Positions 29,660 to 43,300 of a DNA stretch of 64,000 nt are shown here, piece after piece. The DNA is from Hydractinia symbiolongicarpus (Eukaryota > Cnidaria > Hydrozoa > Anthoathecata > Hydractiniidae). The notes under the pieces are model-generated. The model saw only the letters and a list, made by a program, of their open reading frames with translations. It searched no databases and was not told where the DNA came from. The translations under genes and the position numbers were made by a program. Positions within the stretch are counted from its first letter, which is position 1. Each line of letters starts with the position of its first letter. Location: NCBI RefSeq assembly GCF_029227915.1, contig NC_079889.1, positions 4,464,001 through 4,528,000 of the forward strand, read 5' to 3'.

Positions 29660-32600
29660 ATGGAAGATAGATCATTTCAAGAAGATTACAATGTAGAGGA
29701 TGATAGTGAAGATGAAGTTGTTTTAAGGTAAAGTAGCATCTCTGTTCTTAGCTCTAAATTTGAACTCTAGAATGAATTTAGTTAGAAAATACCTCAAAGG
29801 CTTAACCAAAATCTGGCCCTAACAACTGATTCTTAAGAAAAAGTTAAGTTGCTTATAAAAGAAAAAAATGTGTATTAAATTTGATGTTTTTTTAAAAAAG
29901 TTAAAGATTTTTCCTGAATATCCAGACGCGTACAGTAATACAATGCATCATACACCTAAATTAAGCCTAAATTTCTTAGATGCATGATTTTTTAAAGTAA
30001 GAATCTGCTATCTTCTTTGTCTATTCTGTTCTGTTCTTTTGTTTTGTCGTTCTTGTGAAATGTCTAGGTACATATGTAAAGGAAAGCACAAGTTTTAAGG
30101 AAGGGAATTGTAGGATATTGAACTGAATAATATATACATTCTGATTTGTAAATTATATCTTTCCTTTATTTTATATCAATACATTCAATATAATAGTAGA
30201 ACTAATATAATTTAAATTATCTTTATCTAGAAATGAAAATTTTTCAGTCATACTACCATGCAAAGTATGAGTGTTTGTTTTAGGCAGTAAAATTTTTCCT
30301 TACTATTTCTTACTTGTAGTGAATGGCTGAACGCACGACATTGAAAATAAATTGTGAAGTAGTTTTTTAATTTAAGCACATGCAACCACAAAGAGATATG
30401 TGGTAATTGGATTGGTCTTTGTAATTTAGTTCTGATGAAGATCAGGACGACAAAGAAATGTTGGATTATTATCTTTCTACAAAAGATGGAAGAGATGTTA
30501 TAAAGAGGAAAGAAGGTATACAAGTTTAACATTTTGTTTTGCAATTTGATATATCGTAACACAAAACCATGCTAAATCATGTAGCATTTAGCTGTAGGCT
30601 TGATTTTTTATTAATTGTCAAATGTTATTTCACAACATATTTTTAAGTTATTTTTCTGAACACTGACACATTACACACAGTTAAAAAAATTATAAATAAT
30701 TCAAAATGAAAAGTGTATACTATACTGTACACTATAAGTTGTATACCATTAAGTTGGCACCAGGGATAAAGGAAGGTAAGTTCTGTTACAATTTTATCCT
30801 AGATAAAATGTACAAACATGGAAGTAAAGAATATGCATGCCTATTGCTTTAGTTAAGTAACAAAGAATCATTGTTTGCGTCTATGTTTGCCATAAAAAAA
30901 TAACAGAAAATTTTAACTGTTCTGGTCGGTCCAAAAGACATATGAAAAATTTTCCAACTCTCTCGCTCTTTTGCAACATTAATCTAATCATTTCCTATTA
31001 ACACATTTAGTAAACAAATTTTAGTAGCTAGGTGACCTGGCATTGAATGTCTGGTTGCGCAATTAAATTCAGGCAATCTGTGCTGCATTATAGCACATTA
31101 TAATAAAGATATATATGCTTAACTACACACACCAAAATGAACTCAGTCACAGCAGCAGTTCAAATAAAAATTCAGGATAAAACCCATCATAACCTCGTTA
31201 TATGAAAGCAGTCACCCATTTTTCCAAAATTTTCCACAGGCAAGATTACAGCACATTTTATTTAGCACATGAGTATGGCTGTAATTATTTATTTACCTTA
31301 CTTAAGTTCTGTTAAGGGAACTCGTCAACAAGTAAAGACAACGTGAAAGCAGACGTGGATAAAGATAAGGATGGCGACCTGGAAACGTTAACTCTAGCAC
31401 CTACTATAAAACCTGAAAACATAATGTATGATTCTAATATTGACAAAGACAATGAAGAATGGATAATAAAGAAACGAAATCGACACAGCAGTATGTATTT
31501 CCTTAAGGTGTATTTGCTTTAGTACATTCTAAACCTCTATATATTTATATGTTCTCCAAAAAAAAATGTTTAAAAATACTTGATTTAAATTAAGATGGCA
31601 TGTGCGAAATAGCCTAAAAGTTATGACTAGACAAGATATAGTGTCGCAGTAAGTGTTATGGGAGTCTGCTTTTGATTAGTGAAAAGTATGTTCTTAATAT
31701 AAATGAAATCTTCTTCATGTAACGGAAAAGATGGATTTTTAGAAGAAAAAAAACAGTGAACCAATTTCCGAAATCTATATCACTGAGCAAGTCAAACTTT
31801 TTGTGGCACCAGAGGATAAATCAAAATCATTACATGTGTTTAGCGTACTAGTTGAATGGATTTCTAGATAAAAGTAGTGAAATCAGAATATTAAAATGTA
31901 TATTCCATATTCGGACTGGCCTTTGTCCTCTTTACCCTTAACTTAACAGGTGGTAATGTCTAGTGCACTACTTGCTGCACTCTAATTTAAATTTATGCAT
32001 GCAAAGTAATGAAAAGCTACTATATTGACGATATCCTCCCCATTGTGTTTTGTTTTAGATAAAACAGACAAGAAAAATATCAGTGATGCCATGTTGTCTT
32101 GTCCCGCATGTATGATAACTGTTTGTGTGGATTGTCAAAGGTAATACTAAGCTTTGTATATTACAATTGAAGATAATAAACAAACGTTATTTCAAGTTTT
32201 TTTTTTACCTTTTTTCAGAGTAACATTGATGTGTTATAGTGTGTTATAAAGTGTTACAAACCACAGATAAAGTAAATAGTAGCACATCCTTATTTAAGAA
32301 TATAAATTAGATATTTCAGGAAATGATACCTTTTTAAAAACCATTGAAAAAAAGTAATTTCTACAATTTAAGTAGAATATTTAGAATCTTCATAATTTTA
32401 ATAGAATAAAATAAATATTGAAGACAGTTAATTTTAGCAAAGTGTACTCTTTAAAAAACAATTTACATACTGGAATATCTAACACTGAGGAAAAAGAGAC
32501 CTTTTATGGGAAATACTTTTGCAATATAAAGAGGCATAAAATCCACAAGTTAAGTTATCTAAAACTAAGAAAAAAGACAACAAAATCTACAACATCCAAA

Positions 32601-33257
32601 ATATATTCTCATTCTCAGTAAGCTTTTTTGTACCTAAGCTTGTATATCTCACTAACAATGACTATACTGTGAAAGACTTCTTCAGTTTTGCTTCTGAATC
32701 CTAACTGTTATATGTCTTTTTGACTCAGAGACATATAGTAAATTTGATTCATAAAGTCTTTTAATTTAATGTAAACAAAGCTAGCCTGGCACATGTTTGT
32801 TAATTAGTGCTCGTACGAATTGTCTAGTACAAGATTCTCACTGCTGAATAAAAAAAATTGGAATATCATCTTGATATATGTTTTGTCATTATCTATGTCA
32901 TTATCTTCAAGTCCTGAAGAGAAAAGAGAAGTTTGTATTTATAATCTAACTATATAAATTTTGTTTAGACATGATTTATACAAAAATCAATTTCGTGCAA
33001 TGTTTGTTATGAACTGTCAAGTCATAAATGATCAACTTCTTCGATATGAACACAAAAACAAGTCGAAGAAGAGACGAAAAAAAGAAGGACCAGGAAAGCT
33101 AGTAGAATTTGAACCAGTCAGTAGTGCTGGAAAGTCAACTGAACTTGGTGAAGAACTATATCATCCAGTACAGTGTACCTCATGTCAGACTGAAATAGCT
33201 GTGTACGATAAAGATGAAATTTATCATTTCTTTAATGTCATAGAAAGTATTGCGTAA
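29660..33257 (+). CDS. EAPP: EAPP, E2F-associated phosphoprotein, five exons
   Basis: Exons: 29660-29727, 30430-30515, 31317-31490, 32059-32140, 32969-33257. All borders are GT/AG and all phases match, giving 232 residues. The N-terminal half is acidic and serine-rich (EDYNVEDDSEDEVVL). The conserved C-terminal half has MLSCPACMITVCVDCQRHDL, FRAMFVMNCQV, a lysine-rich stretch, ELYHPVQCTSCQTEIAVYDK and a final DEIYHFFNVIES. The three Cys pairs (CPAC, CVDC, CTSC) fit a zinc-binding fold. In mammals EAPP binds activating E2F factors and modulates their transcription in the nucleus. The protein is slightly shorter than the human one, mainly in the N-terminal region. The start is the first in-frame ATG before the acidic segment. 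Confidence 0.93.
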
Positions 33258-34347
33258 CAAGAAAAAAGATCCTTTTTTAGGAGTGGTAATTTCCTGTTTT
33301 AGTTTATTTTATCTGTTGAGTCATGTCTTTGCACAAGCAACAATCATAAGTCTCTTAATATTTGCACTTCTTTTTATCTTAACCCCATATTTTTCCTTAA
33401 AGCTATTGATATTTGTGTGGCCTCTAATTTTCATGCAGATTTTGTTTGGTTCTGAAGATGGTAATAAAGCTTACAAAATAGGGGAATTTATCTATTATAT
33501 TGACATGCAGTTTTTAACGCATAGTGAAAGGAGCTGAAAGTGTACTAGCTCACTAGTAACTGAACTAATTATTTTATATCTTATTTTTTTGGCTAAGCTG
33601 TCAGCCATGCTAGATTATACAAGCTGTTTTTAATTAATTTATGCAGATAATGAAAAAAAGATTAGGTCACTTTTGGTAACTTTCTATGGCGATAAATTAG
33701 GGAATGGGTGATTGTTTGGGTAGTACTTAATTTAAGTCCATGAAATAATAGTGAATATCCAAACTATTTTTGTATAATTGAAGAAAAGATTGCATTATAA
33801 AATTTCTAATCCAAGTAGCCTGTTTTGTTGGTTTTATTTGTTTCTTTTTTTATAACTTTGTAATGTAGATAAAGCTTTAGCCTTTGATTTGTTCATATTT
33901 GAAATTCCAAATTCCATTGTTTATTCCAATTTTCGAATTATAATAAAGTTATTTAAATGTCTTTACTATCTAATTAAATGTGCATCAGAAGCTTTGTAGC
34001 ACTAAGATGTAAGTTGTGTTTGTTACTTGTTTTGATTTAAGCATGAAACAGTCTGCAATGTTAAAAAAATAACTGCTCATATGGAGGTTATCATATACTT
34101 AAAACTTGATGTTGGATTTATTTTTATAATCTAGTAAAGTACAGTAATAAAAATTGCTGGTTTATGCAATAGTCATAATAGAAATATCAAGCTGTCAATC
34201 TTGGTAATAGCCGCCACTCCTGCAACAGTCCGCTTTTATAAATTTTAAACAAGGAGTGCTGTAGTCTTGAACACATTTTCTTATGCTATATATATAGAAA
34301 CTAACTTTTTTTGTATTATCAGTCTAAAATTTTTCTTTAACTTTCAG
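33258..34347. other. EAPP 3' region and intergenic DNA
   Basis: AT-rich. A possible polyadenylation signal AATAAA lies at 33952-33957. A hydrophobic open frame at 33250-33537 is most likely chance translation of the EAPP 3' UTR. Confidence 0.5.
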
Positions 34348-34392
34348 ATAACAAAATATATAAACATCCCCATCTTTGCCTTATTTGAAGAA

Positions 34393-37300
34393 ATGAATTG
34401 TAATGAGATTGAAAAAATTATCGACACAGCTGTGCCCACGGTAAGTCTTTTTTAACATCCTGTTTTTAATGATTTATATATTGCATTTTTAGAATTTAAT
34501 ATCCTTTTCAAACTATTTTTACATTTGTTTTTTATTTTTTGTCTGGACCTTCTAACATTTTTGTTAGTGTTGTTTTTTTACTTCACACTTTTACTAAAAT
34601 GTTGTGAAGGTTTCTATCAAGTGCAAAATGTTATGAGACATAACTGAAAACACTAAAATGTCTGTTTTTTTATACAGACGGGTTAAAAATTATTTTTTAA
34701 ATTCTGCATTTTTAAGGTAAAATGTCGACAAAAAGTTTTTTAAATATATTTTTAACAGATAGCGTATCTTCTGGAAGTTTCTCCAACACTTGATTCTGTT
34801 TAACGTTCATTCACTGCAAGAACTAATGTATTTTCTTATTGTGAATACTGTTTTGATGTTTTAGACCGGGCAACGTTGGTACCATGTGCAGTATAAACCG
34901 ATTTGGATGGACCAATCTTCTGTGGCCAAAATGATAGACTGGGTTAGTAGTTGTTATTTCAAGGTTTTGAGTATGTTGACTAATGTGTTGAAAGTTGATA
35001 TGAAAAATACTTGTGAGGATAGTGAATGATCTTGAATTTACGATGTATCTAAAAGATACATTGTTTGCATTATATTGTAGGTTACAAAAATCTATTTTTA
35101 CGGTGCAAAACCATTTTCGAAAAAGAAAGAAAAATAATAATTTTCATTATTTCGTTTGCCTAATACTTCTCAATTTTAAAAATCCTAAAACTTCTCCATT
35201 CTTTTTCACAGATAGCATTTTAAATTTTCTCCTAAATATGAATTATTTATAATATGAATAATTTTTTCCTTAAATTTAGTGATGCTTCTAACATTTTCTG
35301 AATTTTTCTTTTTTTCTTCTTTTCTTTTTTATAAAAACATTGTAATCTTCTAAACAGTTGAAAATTCTCTATAAAAGCCCTCAAATTTTGTTTTACAAAT
35401 AAGGGGTGACGTTGAAAGAAAATATATCTTGTTTTTCAGGGTTCAGAGAAATTTGAGATCCAAGAAGAAAGATTTAGCCAGGTAGTTTTTGTTTATGTCT
35501 TTTATCGCTCGTATACTAAACACTGAAGTTATTTTCCTTGCTTATATGTTTAACTGACTGGCTAAATGCCCTTTTAATGTGCTTCTGAATAATCCCCATG
35601 CTTTAACAAGTGCCCTTGGTAAAACCCATAATTAACCAATAAACCCTCATGTTCAAGTAAATGTCCAGGGTATTACTGTCAAATATAAATTAACACTTGT
35701 GGGCCCTTTCTGAATTGGAATGAAACCTTCAGGCTAATAAAACCCGTACTTAAACGCATATATGGTAAAGTGACCATGCTGTCAATAATGTAAGGAAAAT
35801 AATGAGTTCATATTAAGTGAAATATACAACAAAAAATAGACGAGCTTTTAAATATGCTGCAAAATTAGCAATACCAAGTGCAATGCACTTTTGTTAATGC
35901 CCTTCCCACCCAGGTATCAGCCGATAATTAAATAAGAACTGAATTTTTTTATTTTCGTTTGTAAAAGTTTGTAAAATAGTCTAAGTAGGGCAGTCCAGCA
36001 AGCATTACAAGTTCAAGTTTGCCTAACGTAAACAGCATCCAAGTATAGATTAAAAAATTGTGACATATGGTCGAATAATATCAAAATACCTTTCTATGAT
36101 AGTTCTAAATTTACTTCTTACTATTTAGAAGGGAACGAAAGATTACTTAGTGGCTCGAAAGAGCAGCTGGGAACATCAAGATTACATCCAAAAGAGGGCT
36201 CAGCATCTAATTTCAAACTTCTGGTCATCTGTATCCAATGATGATGTATTTAATGTACGTTGATGAGACTTTATGTTCATATAGACACAACATTTTTGGA
36301 AGGTTATAAACCACCCTTGCAATAATATCTGTCCTGTCACCTGAATAAAAAGTTTAATATCACAGTGCCATAGGTTTGTTAGGGAAATCACATCGAAATA
36401 AATTTGTCGCTAAAACACTGTCGCTACTGTTTTATGTGCTATAAAATTCGGTGCAAATGATTGGTTTTAAAGAGGAGAAAAAAAATTTAATTTCTGCTGC
36501 CCCATATCACTATATGACCAGACAAAATATATGGACCTCACAGTTTATTTCAGACTCAAGTACGATGCTGCAAAAATGTAATGTGCATGTACATAAAAAC
36601 CAAAATGATTTTCCACAAATAAAATTCATGCATGCCGATCCTCCCTTCCAGTGGATAATATTAATGCAGAATAACCTTGTAAGTAAGACAGGGTATGGGT
36701 GTGTAAACGTGTGTGTGTGCGTGAGGTTTATTTATGATATTATAGTAATTTTTTGTGAGCATGACATAAGCATCCATAGGCTCAGATTTAACCATTTTTT
36801 AAGCATAACATATGTTGCGTGAGCAGTTTTTCTTTACAACATTATTTTAAATACCCGTATTCTCAGCCTGATCATGTATTTTTTATAATCATATTTCAAA
36901 AAATCTCTTTGCCATTACGTATAACCTACGCTTTTTTAAGTTTTAAAAAGTACTTTTATAAGCATCCTTAAGCCTCATTTTAGAATTTCATTTGCTTATA
37001 AAAAAAACATGTATTGCCCTACCCAGGATGAAGTCGTATCAGTAAACAAAGAGGGGTACCCTAAAAGTCAACTTAGCGAAGAAAAGAGGGTAATATGACG
37101 GATATTTGAGCAAACATATTTTTTGAATACTCCTCTGTCATTAAATGTAAATTATTTATGAATTCTGCAACTAATTTTTTTAGGACGAAGAGGAAAGCGT
37201 TTTCACCAATCCAGTGAAAGGTGAGCGATTATTAGCTAAATGATGTTTCTACCTGTTTCTCGTGAAATAGAATTTACCTAAATCCTGGCAAAGCACAATA

Positions 37301-40300
37301 ATTTTGCTTGTCATTTTTTTACAGTTGAAATATGGTAGTGTTAGATAGCCAACGAATCGGGTTTGTTAGATGTTCAGTTTCGGTAGCTAATTCTTTTTTA
37401 TAAGCGAAGTGTTTTTTTTCTCGGCCTCAGTTTACTTAAAAAACTTACTACTCTAACCTCAAAGTATGCTTACAATATGCTTAATAATGTTGGCTAACCT
37501 TTTTCATGTACTGTTTGCACAGTACATGAAAAGGCTATGCTTAAAAACGCATATGCTTCTACAAAAAGTTCTCAAACCAGCGCGGAAGCACACAGCTTCA
37601 CATAGTTATATGACAGTAACTGGAATGACCCTAAAGTTATACATGCTACCATTGCATTAATGCCATTAATCTATTATCGTCTCCACAGAATATTTAAAAG
37701 CTAACAATTATTGACATATTTCTTGTGTTTTTTTTATTTTTGGTAATTAGATGTGGGATGGTCAAGTAGATTTTCTCGCTTACGCACTAACCAATCCGAC
37801 GAATCCGACGAAGTAGATATTTTAAACGTCGATAGTGATGATGACGAACTTGTTGACATAGAAACAGTGAAATTAGGAGATATGGGTTTAGTGACACAAT
37901 TACGTTGCAAGACAGTTGAATATAGTGCAGCACTACACGGCATAACTGCTATGAGACAGAAGCATTGTGATGTGGAAAAGCAGAGAAGACATTCGTTGCT
38001 TTCTCTCTTTAATGATTTACAGAAAGCTGTTTCGAGCCCTAACTCGTCTACCAAACTTCCCAAGGTAAAAATTTATTTTTGTTTTTTATGGTGCGCACCT
38101 GGAAAAGTTGATATTGTGTCCACTCTGTTCGGAATGTCCATACTGTTAACTTAGAAATAATTAGGGTGGGGAGGGGATGCATGGCATTTTGAATTTTTGA
38201 AAATTGGATGAAGATTTTTGTGAAGTTTTGTTCAGATATAAGTTTTTATAAAATTTTTGTTTAATTTACCTTTGTCTGTTTGTCATTTTGTCCACGATGC
38301 ATAGCCTATTTTATCATTGCACATTAAATTTATCATGACACAAGTTAATGGCATGTCAAAAAATTTTTGGTCAATCACTATACCAAGTAAATGTACATTT
38401 TGAGGATAATTAGATACAAAAGGTGTGAAGTTTTACCATTAAAAGCCCTGGAAAATCATGGATATGTTAAAAATTTTAGTCAAAAATGTCAGTAAAATAA
38501 GAAGTCACGATTGATTATAAAAAAGTAATGAGATCATAGTTAAAAATAAAAATGATAATTTTCTACGAATTACCAGGTTTTAACATATTATGATGATATG
38601 ATCAATATGACAAGATTTACAAAAGAAATATGGAAATAAGGGCGGGCTTTTGGAAGGCGCATGGATCTGCAAAGAGCTCTTTATTATTTAGCTAAAACCA
38701 AGCAAAGGCTAGTTATTATTATCACGAATATTTAGGATATAACAAGAAAGACAGAACAAAATAAAAATGTTCGAAGTTTTGGCCAACCATATTTCCAAGC
38801 AAACCCAAGGAAAACGCTTTTTTTTAAAATCACTTGGGCACTTCTACATATGTTTCTGTAAGGCATCTGGACGACGAATTCGACTTTTTGACAACATCGT
38901 GTGAAAAATGTTATCGTGAGAATGAGGATCTAGAACATACTCATCTTCGACTTCAGGTTGAGAATTCTTATATACCACAATGAAAATATCTTTGTTCCAT
39001 CATCAGAAACAAAACATGGAATTATTTATTTTACATTCTCTTTTCTCACACCGATCATTTAACAGAAGCGCTAATTTTGTAATGTGTAACGTGGGTCTAA
39101 CTTGAGGTGTAGTTATTCCTTGATTGGGACACTAAATTCTACATTTAAATAATTTTTCTTTTCTTTTTTAGGTATCCATATTAAAACAGGCCAAGTCGTT
39201 TATCTGCGTAGCAAATGCAATCGAAAAAGAATTATTGGCAACGAAACAATCTCTTGTTACGAGTATCGTTTCCAGCGTCGAAAAACTGGTTGAACTAGGA
39301 GCTATCGTTTACGTGAAGCATGATTGTAAATGTGACAGTAGGGGGGCGGAAGGAATGAACATCACTGTGAACAAGTCTTTCAGTTTTACTATCGTTCCTA
39401 CGAAACAGACCAAAGAAGAGCTGGAGTTATTGAGTTATAAGTCTTTAAAAGAAGCGTGGAAACCATGCAAGCAGGATTGTAAACGCTGTGTAAAGCTATC
39501 TAGTGCAGAGTTTCGAACCGACCAATTAAAACGTGTAAAATCATTCAATTGCTCTAACCTGACCAATAGAAAAACTACCTCTAAAATTTCAATCAATCAG
39601 ATGGTGAGTAATGACAAAAAACCGGTTGCAAAACTGACCAATCCAGCGGTCTCGTGTAATGTTATATCCAGTCAGAAAATTGATGTAAATAAAGAACCAA
39701 ATATAAACCTGACCAGTAGAACAACTTCTAATGTTCCAACCAATTGGAATGTCGGTTTAAAAAAAGAAGCCATACTACCCCATACCAACCAAGCAGTCTC
39801 CTGTAATCTTCTATCCAATCAGAATATTTGTGTAAAGAAAGAACCAATTAAAAACCAGGTCAACATTCCAACCAATCAGAAAGAACAGGTTATAGAAAAC
39901 ATTTATTCAAAGGATCAGTTAAACCAAAACATTGTTAAAGGTATTGTTACAAAGTCTTTGTGCGATTTAAACCCGCTTTCTGCGTGTCCGCATAGAACAC
40001 GTTCTGTTGAACCAGCTAAGCCTACGATGATCAGACAACACCCAGGATGTTCGTTGTTGCAAGCCCCCGTGGTGACAGTTGCTCAAACACAAAACGTTCC
40101 CGTTACAGGTTTTTACCCCCCGAAAATGTATCCAGTTTTGCTTCCAGTTTTCACTTCACCTAATTCGCCTAATCCTGTAGGTTTTTTGAGACCAGCTTTT
40201 GTGCCTGGATTAAACAAGGGCAATCATGATTCTCAAGCGTTCATGGCTAACTCAGCTAAATTGAACTGCACGACATATCAACAGGTAAATGGCACAGTAT

Positions 40301-43300
40301 ATCCTGAACCGGTAAATCGCACGGTGTATGGTCAACCGGTAAATAGCACGGTATATAGTGAACCGGTAAATGCGTCGACACTACAATGTATTCCGTATGT
40401 AAACAACCCGCCTCAGAAAAGCAAATCCCTACCTCATGTTGGTGCTTGTGCAACCACTTCATCGATCATTAGTGAAAACACAACTGTCAGTGAAAACACA
40501 AATGACGTATTTAAAGATTTATCTTGTGTTTTTTCATCTTCAATTAATGCAGGCGCTGCAAGCAAAATAGTAGAATCGCATCAAAAAGCTTGCACAACGC
40601 GGACGTCTAATAATGCTATTTGCGTTACCACTTCGCAGTCTGTCATGGCTAAGTTACCGATTAAACACACAAATACTGCAGTCAAAGCTGATACCCTTTC
40701 GTGTACAACCGAAAGTAGTATTTTTTCGTCAAACATTGTTTTACCTATCAACCACGTCGATGCGCCTTTGTCTGACGCTGTTTTACCTATCAACCATGTC
40801 GATGCGCCTTTGTCTGACGCTGTTTTACCTATCAACCATGTCGATGCGTCTTTGTCTGACGCTGTTTTGCCTATCAACCACGTTGGTACGCCTTTGTCTG
40901 ATGCCGTTTTACCTATCAGTCACGTCGATACGCCTTTGTCTGACTCTGTTTTACCTATCAACCACGTCGATACGCCTTTGTCTGACGCCGTTTTACCATT
41001 GACAGTTCACACTGACGCTGTCGGCAAGATAGCAGAATCAAATAAAAAATGGGGATCCCCGACAAATGTTGTAGTTACGCAGATAAATACTTTGAAAACT
41101 ACCGAAATTGACACCGGAAATGTTAAGTTTCCATCTTATCAAAATTCAAAAATATGTGTTGCTAGACCTGTGAAGGACAAAGTAATTGTCACTGACCACA
41201 CAACGCAACCTCCTTACAAAGTAGGCGATCATATATCTACTAGCGTAAAAGTAAGCCTGGAATGCATGGAAAAATCGAAAGATGGTTTGTCACTCAAAGA
41301 ATATGTAGACACGGTAATCAAGAAGGAGCACTTTGAGAGTGATGTTAACATGATCGAGTATGGTACAGAGGTTGTGGCAAGTGAAAATGAATTTCTCGGT
41401 GCTGACAACTCAAACGATGAGATGGAGATGGAAGATTTTTCCGATGCAATGTTGATTTACAATACAAGTGATACGAAGGTTAAACAATCTTACTTGTTCG
41501 ACACAGTGAATCGTTTGTATACATCTCTGCGTGGTGGGAATACGGTGACCAAAAATGCCTACTGCACTGTCAATGAAAGCAAAAATGCAAGCAAAGAAGA
41601 TAACGTTAGCAGAAACCAAGATTTTGCTCCTTGTAATCTTTCGAACCGGGACGGTAATGATGACATTACAGATATTGCGACTAGCAGTAGCGGTGTAGGC
41701 GTTGGTATGACGAATAATGCGACAGCTTCTTCTTCTTGTCGGCCATCAGATGCTCCTCCACAGATGGTAAACAAAAAAACTACTGCTGATCCCAACAATA
41801 ATCACATTGAACACATTAAAGTAAACGAATCTTATTCTATTTTAAACACTGACTGCTTTTTAAAGACTGGGAGTTTAGATATTCGTTCAATGGATAGTCC
41901 CTCTTGTCATCCAGACACAGGTGTGGATAAACCTGTCGATAGCAGCAGCAACTTAGAAGGTTGTAGCGTTTTGTTGGAGGAGAATCCATTTTCTTCCATC
42001 CGTGATCAAACAACAGCCAATTGTACATCACCTCGAGCATTTAGCACTAGTAGTCCTACTTGTGTGAATAAAGAAATTGTCGATTGTTTTGTGAAACCAT
42101 GCGCTTGTGTTGCTCCGTGGTTGCGCATGGATGAAAGCCTAGACAATTTCGAGATGTCGTCTTGCAATGATTCGTGTACTGTAAATCCGATATTATTTGA
42201 AAAGAAACTGTGGAATTTCCCGCCGCAAGCATGTTCTGGAACGACGTCGGAACAACAGATTACAAACCAATTGGACGCTACGCCACAGCCGAGTTCACAT
42301 GCGACGCAGAATCAACAAACGCCAGCCCAAATAGAAACCGCCTTGCAAAGAAGTTCTAGAACAATACAGGGACAAGAAATGAAGGACCAAATGGTTTCAA
42401 GTCATCGTGCGACAAGGGAGCAACAGATGCTGGTCCAGGAAAGAGCTGCGCTGCAAGCAAATTCCAGTAGGACACAGCAGCAAGATATGCTTGTCCAAAG
42501 AGAAGCTACATCTCTAGCAAAGTTTGAGACGCATAAAAAACAGTTACCGGACCAAGGACAAATAGCGTCTCAAGCAAGCTCCGGTCCTGCTCAGAAACAA
42601 ATGGCAGTGAAAACGGATATTTATATCGAGAGTACTAGTAGAGAACGGTTGTTACACAATCAGAGCGCCTCTAAAGGAAATCAAAATAGTTTTAAATCAG
42701 TCGATCCGGTGAAAACTGAAACGGAATCTTCCTCTCTGTTTGTACCCGAACTCAAGTCGAGAAAAGATGATATTCAGAAAAATCTAAAGAAACTGAAGAT
42801 GAAATTGAATGTTTCTGTGAAAAGGCTAACAATGTCACCTAAACCAGTGGTAGCAGGTAAGACTGGGGAAAAGAAAAAAATATTGTTCAAGCTTGACGCG
42901 TTGAAGTCTGTTTTAAGAAGAATAAACATAAAGTCACCAAAGGAACTTGAATTAGGAAAAACAAAAGATAAAGACAACATATTAGACAAGAAATCAATTT
43001 CAAAGATAGGGAATGAATTTTTATTTCACCAACATGAAGGTGAGTCGTTAAATGGTGCTCCTGTGGACGACAAGCCATCGTTTAAAGAAATCGCAATGAG
43101 TAGCAAAGAAAGTATCACTATTGCTGCAAAACAACAGAGTGACAACAAAAGTATCAGTGTTGGTCCACAACGAAATGTTGACGGTCTCAGTATTGGTGTA
43201 CCTACCTCCTCGACGTCTTCGGTAAGTAGAATTCGTCCGCTTTGTAAACAGCACAGGAAGAATTTCCTTGGAAGGAAACTTCAAAGCACAAATCAATCTG

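Noticed and set aside
33250-33537. 95-aa hydrophobic ORF after EAPP
   Set aside because: It overlaps the EAPP stop in another frame, has no splice or domain support, and is AT-driven hydrophobic translation of a 3' UTR.
35560-35940. Possible MITE in an intron of the giant gene
   Set aside because: I saw repeated short words but no convincing terminal inverted repeats or target duplication.
40613-41002. 129-aa repetitive ORF in a second frame
   Set aside because: It is a shadow of the in-frame 42-bp repeat of the giant protein.
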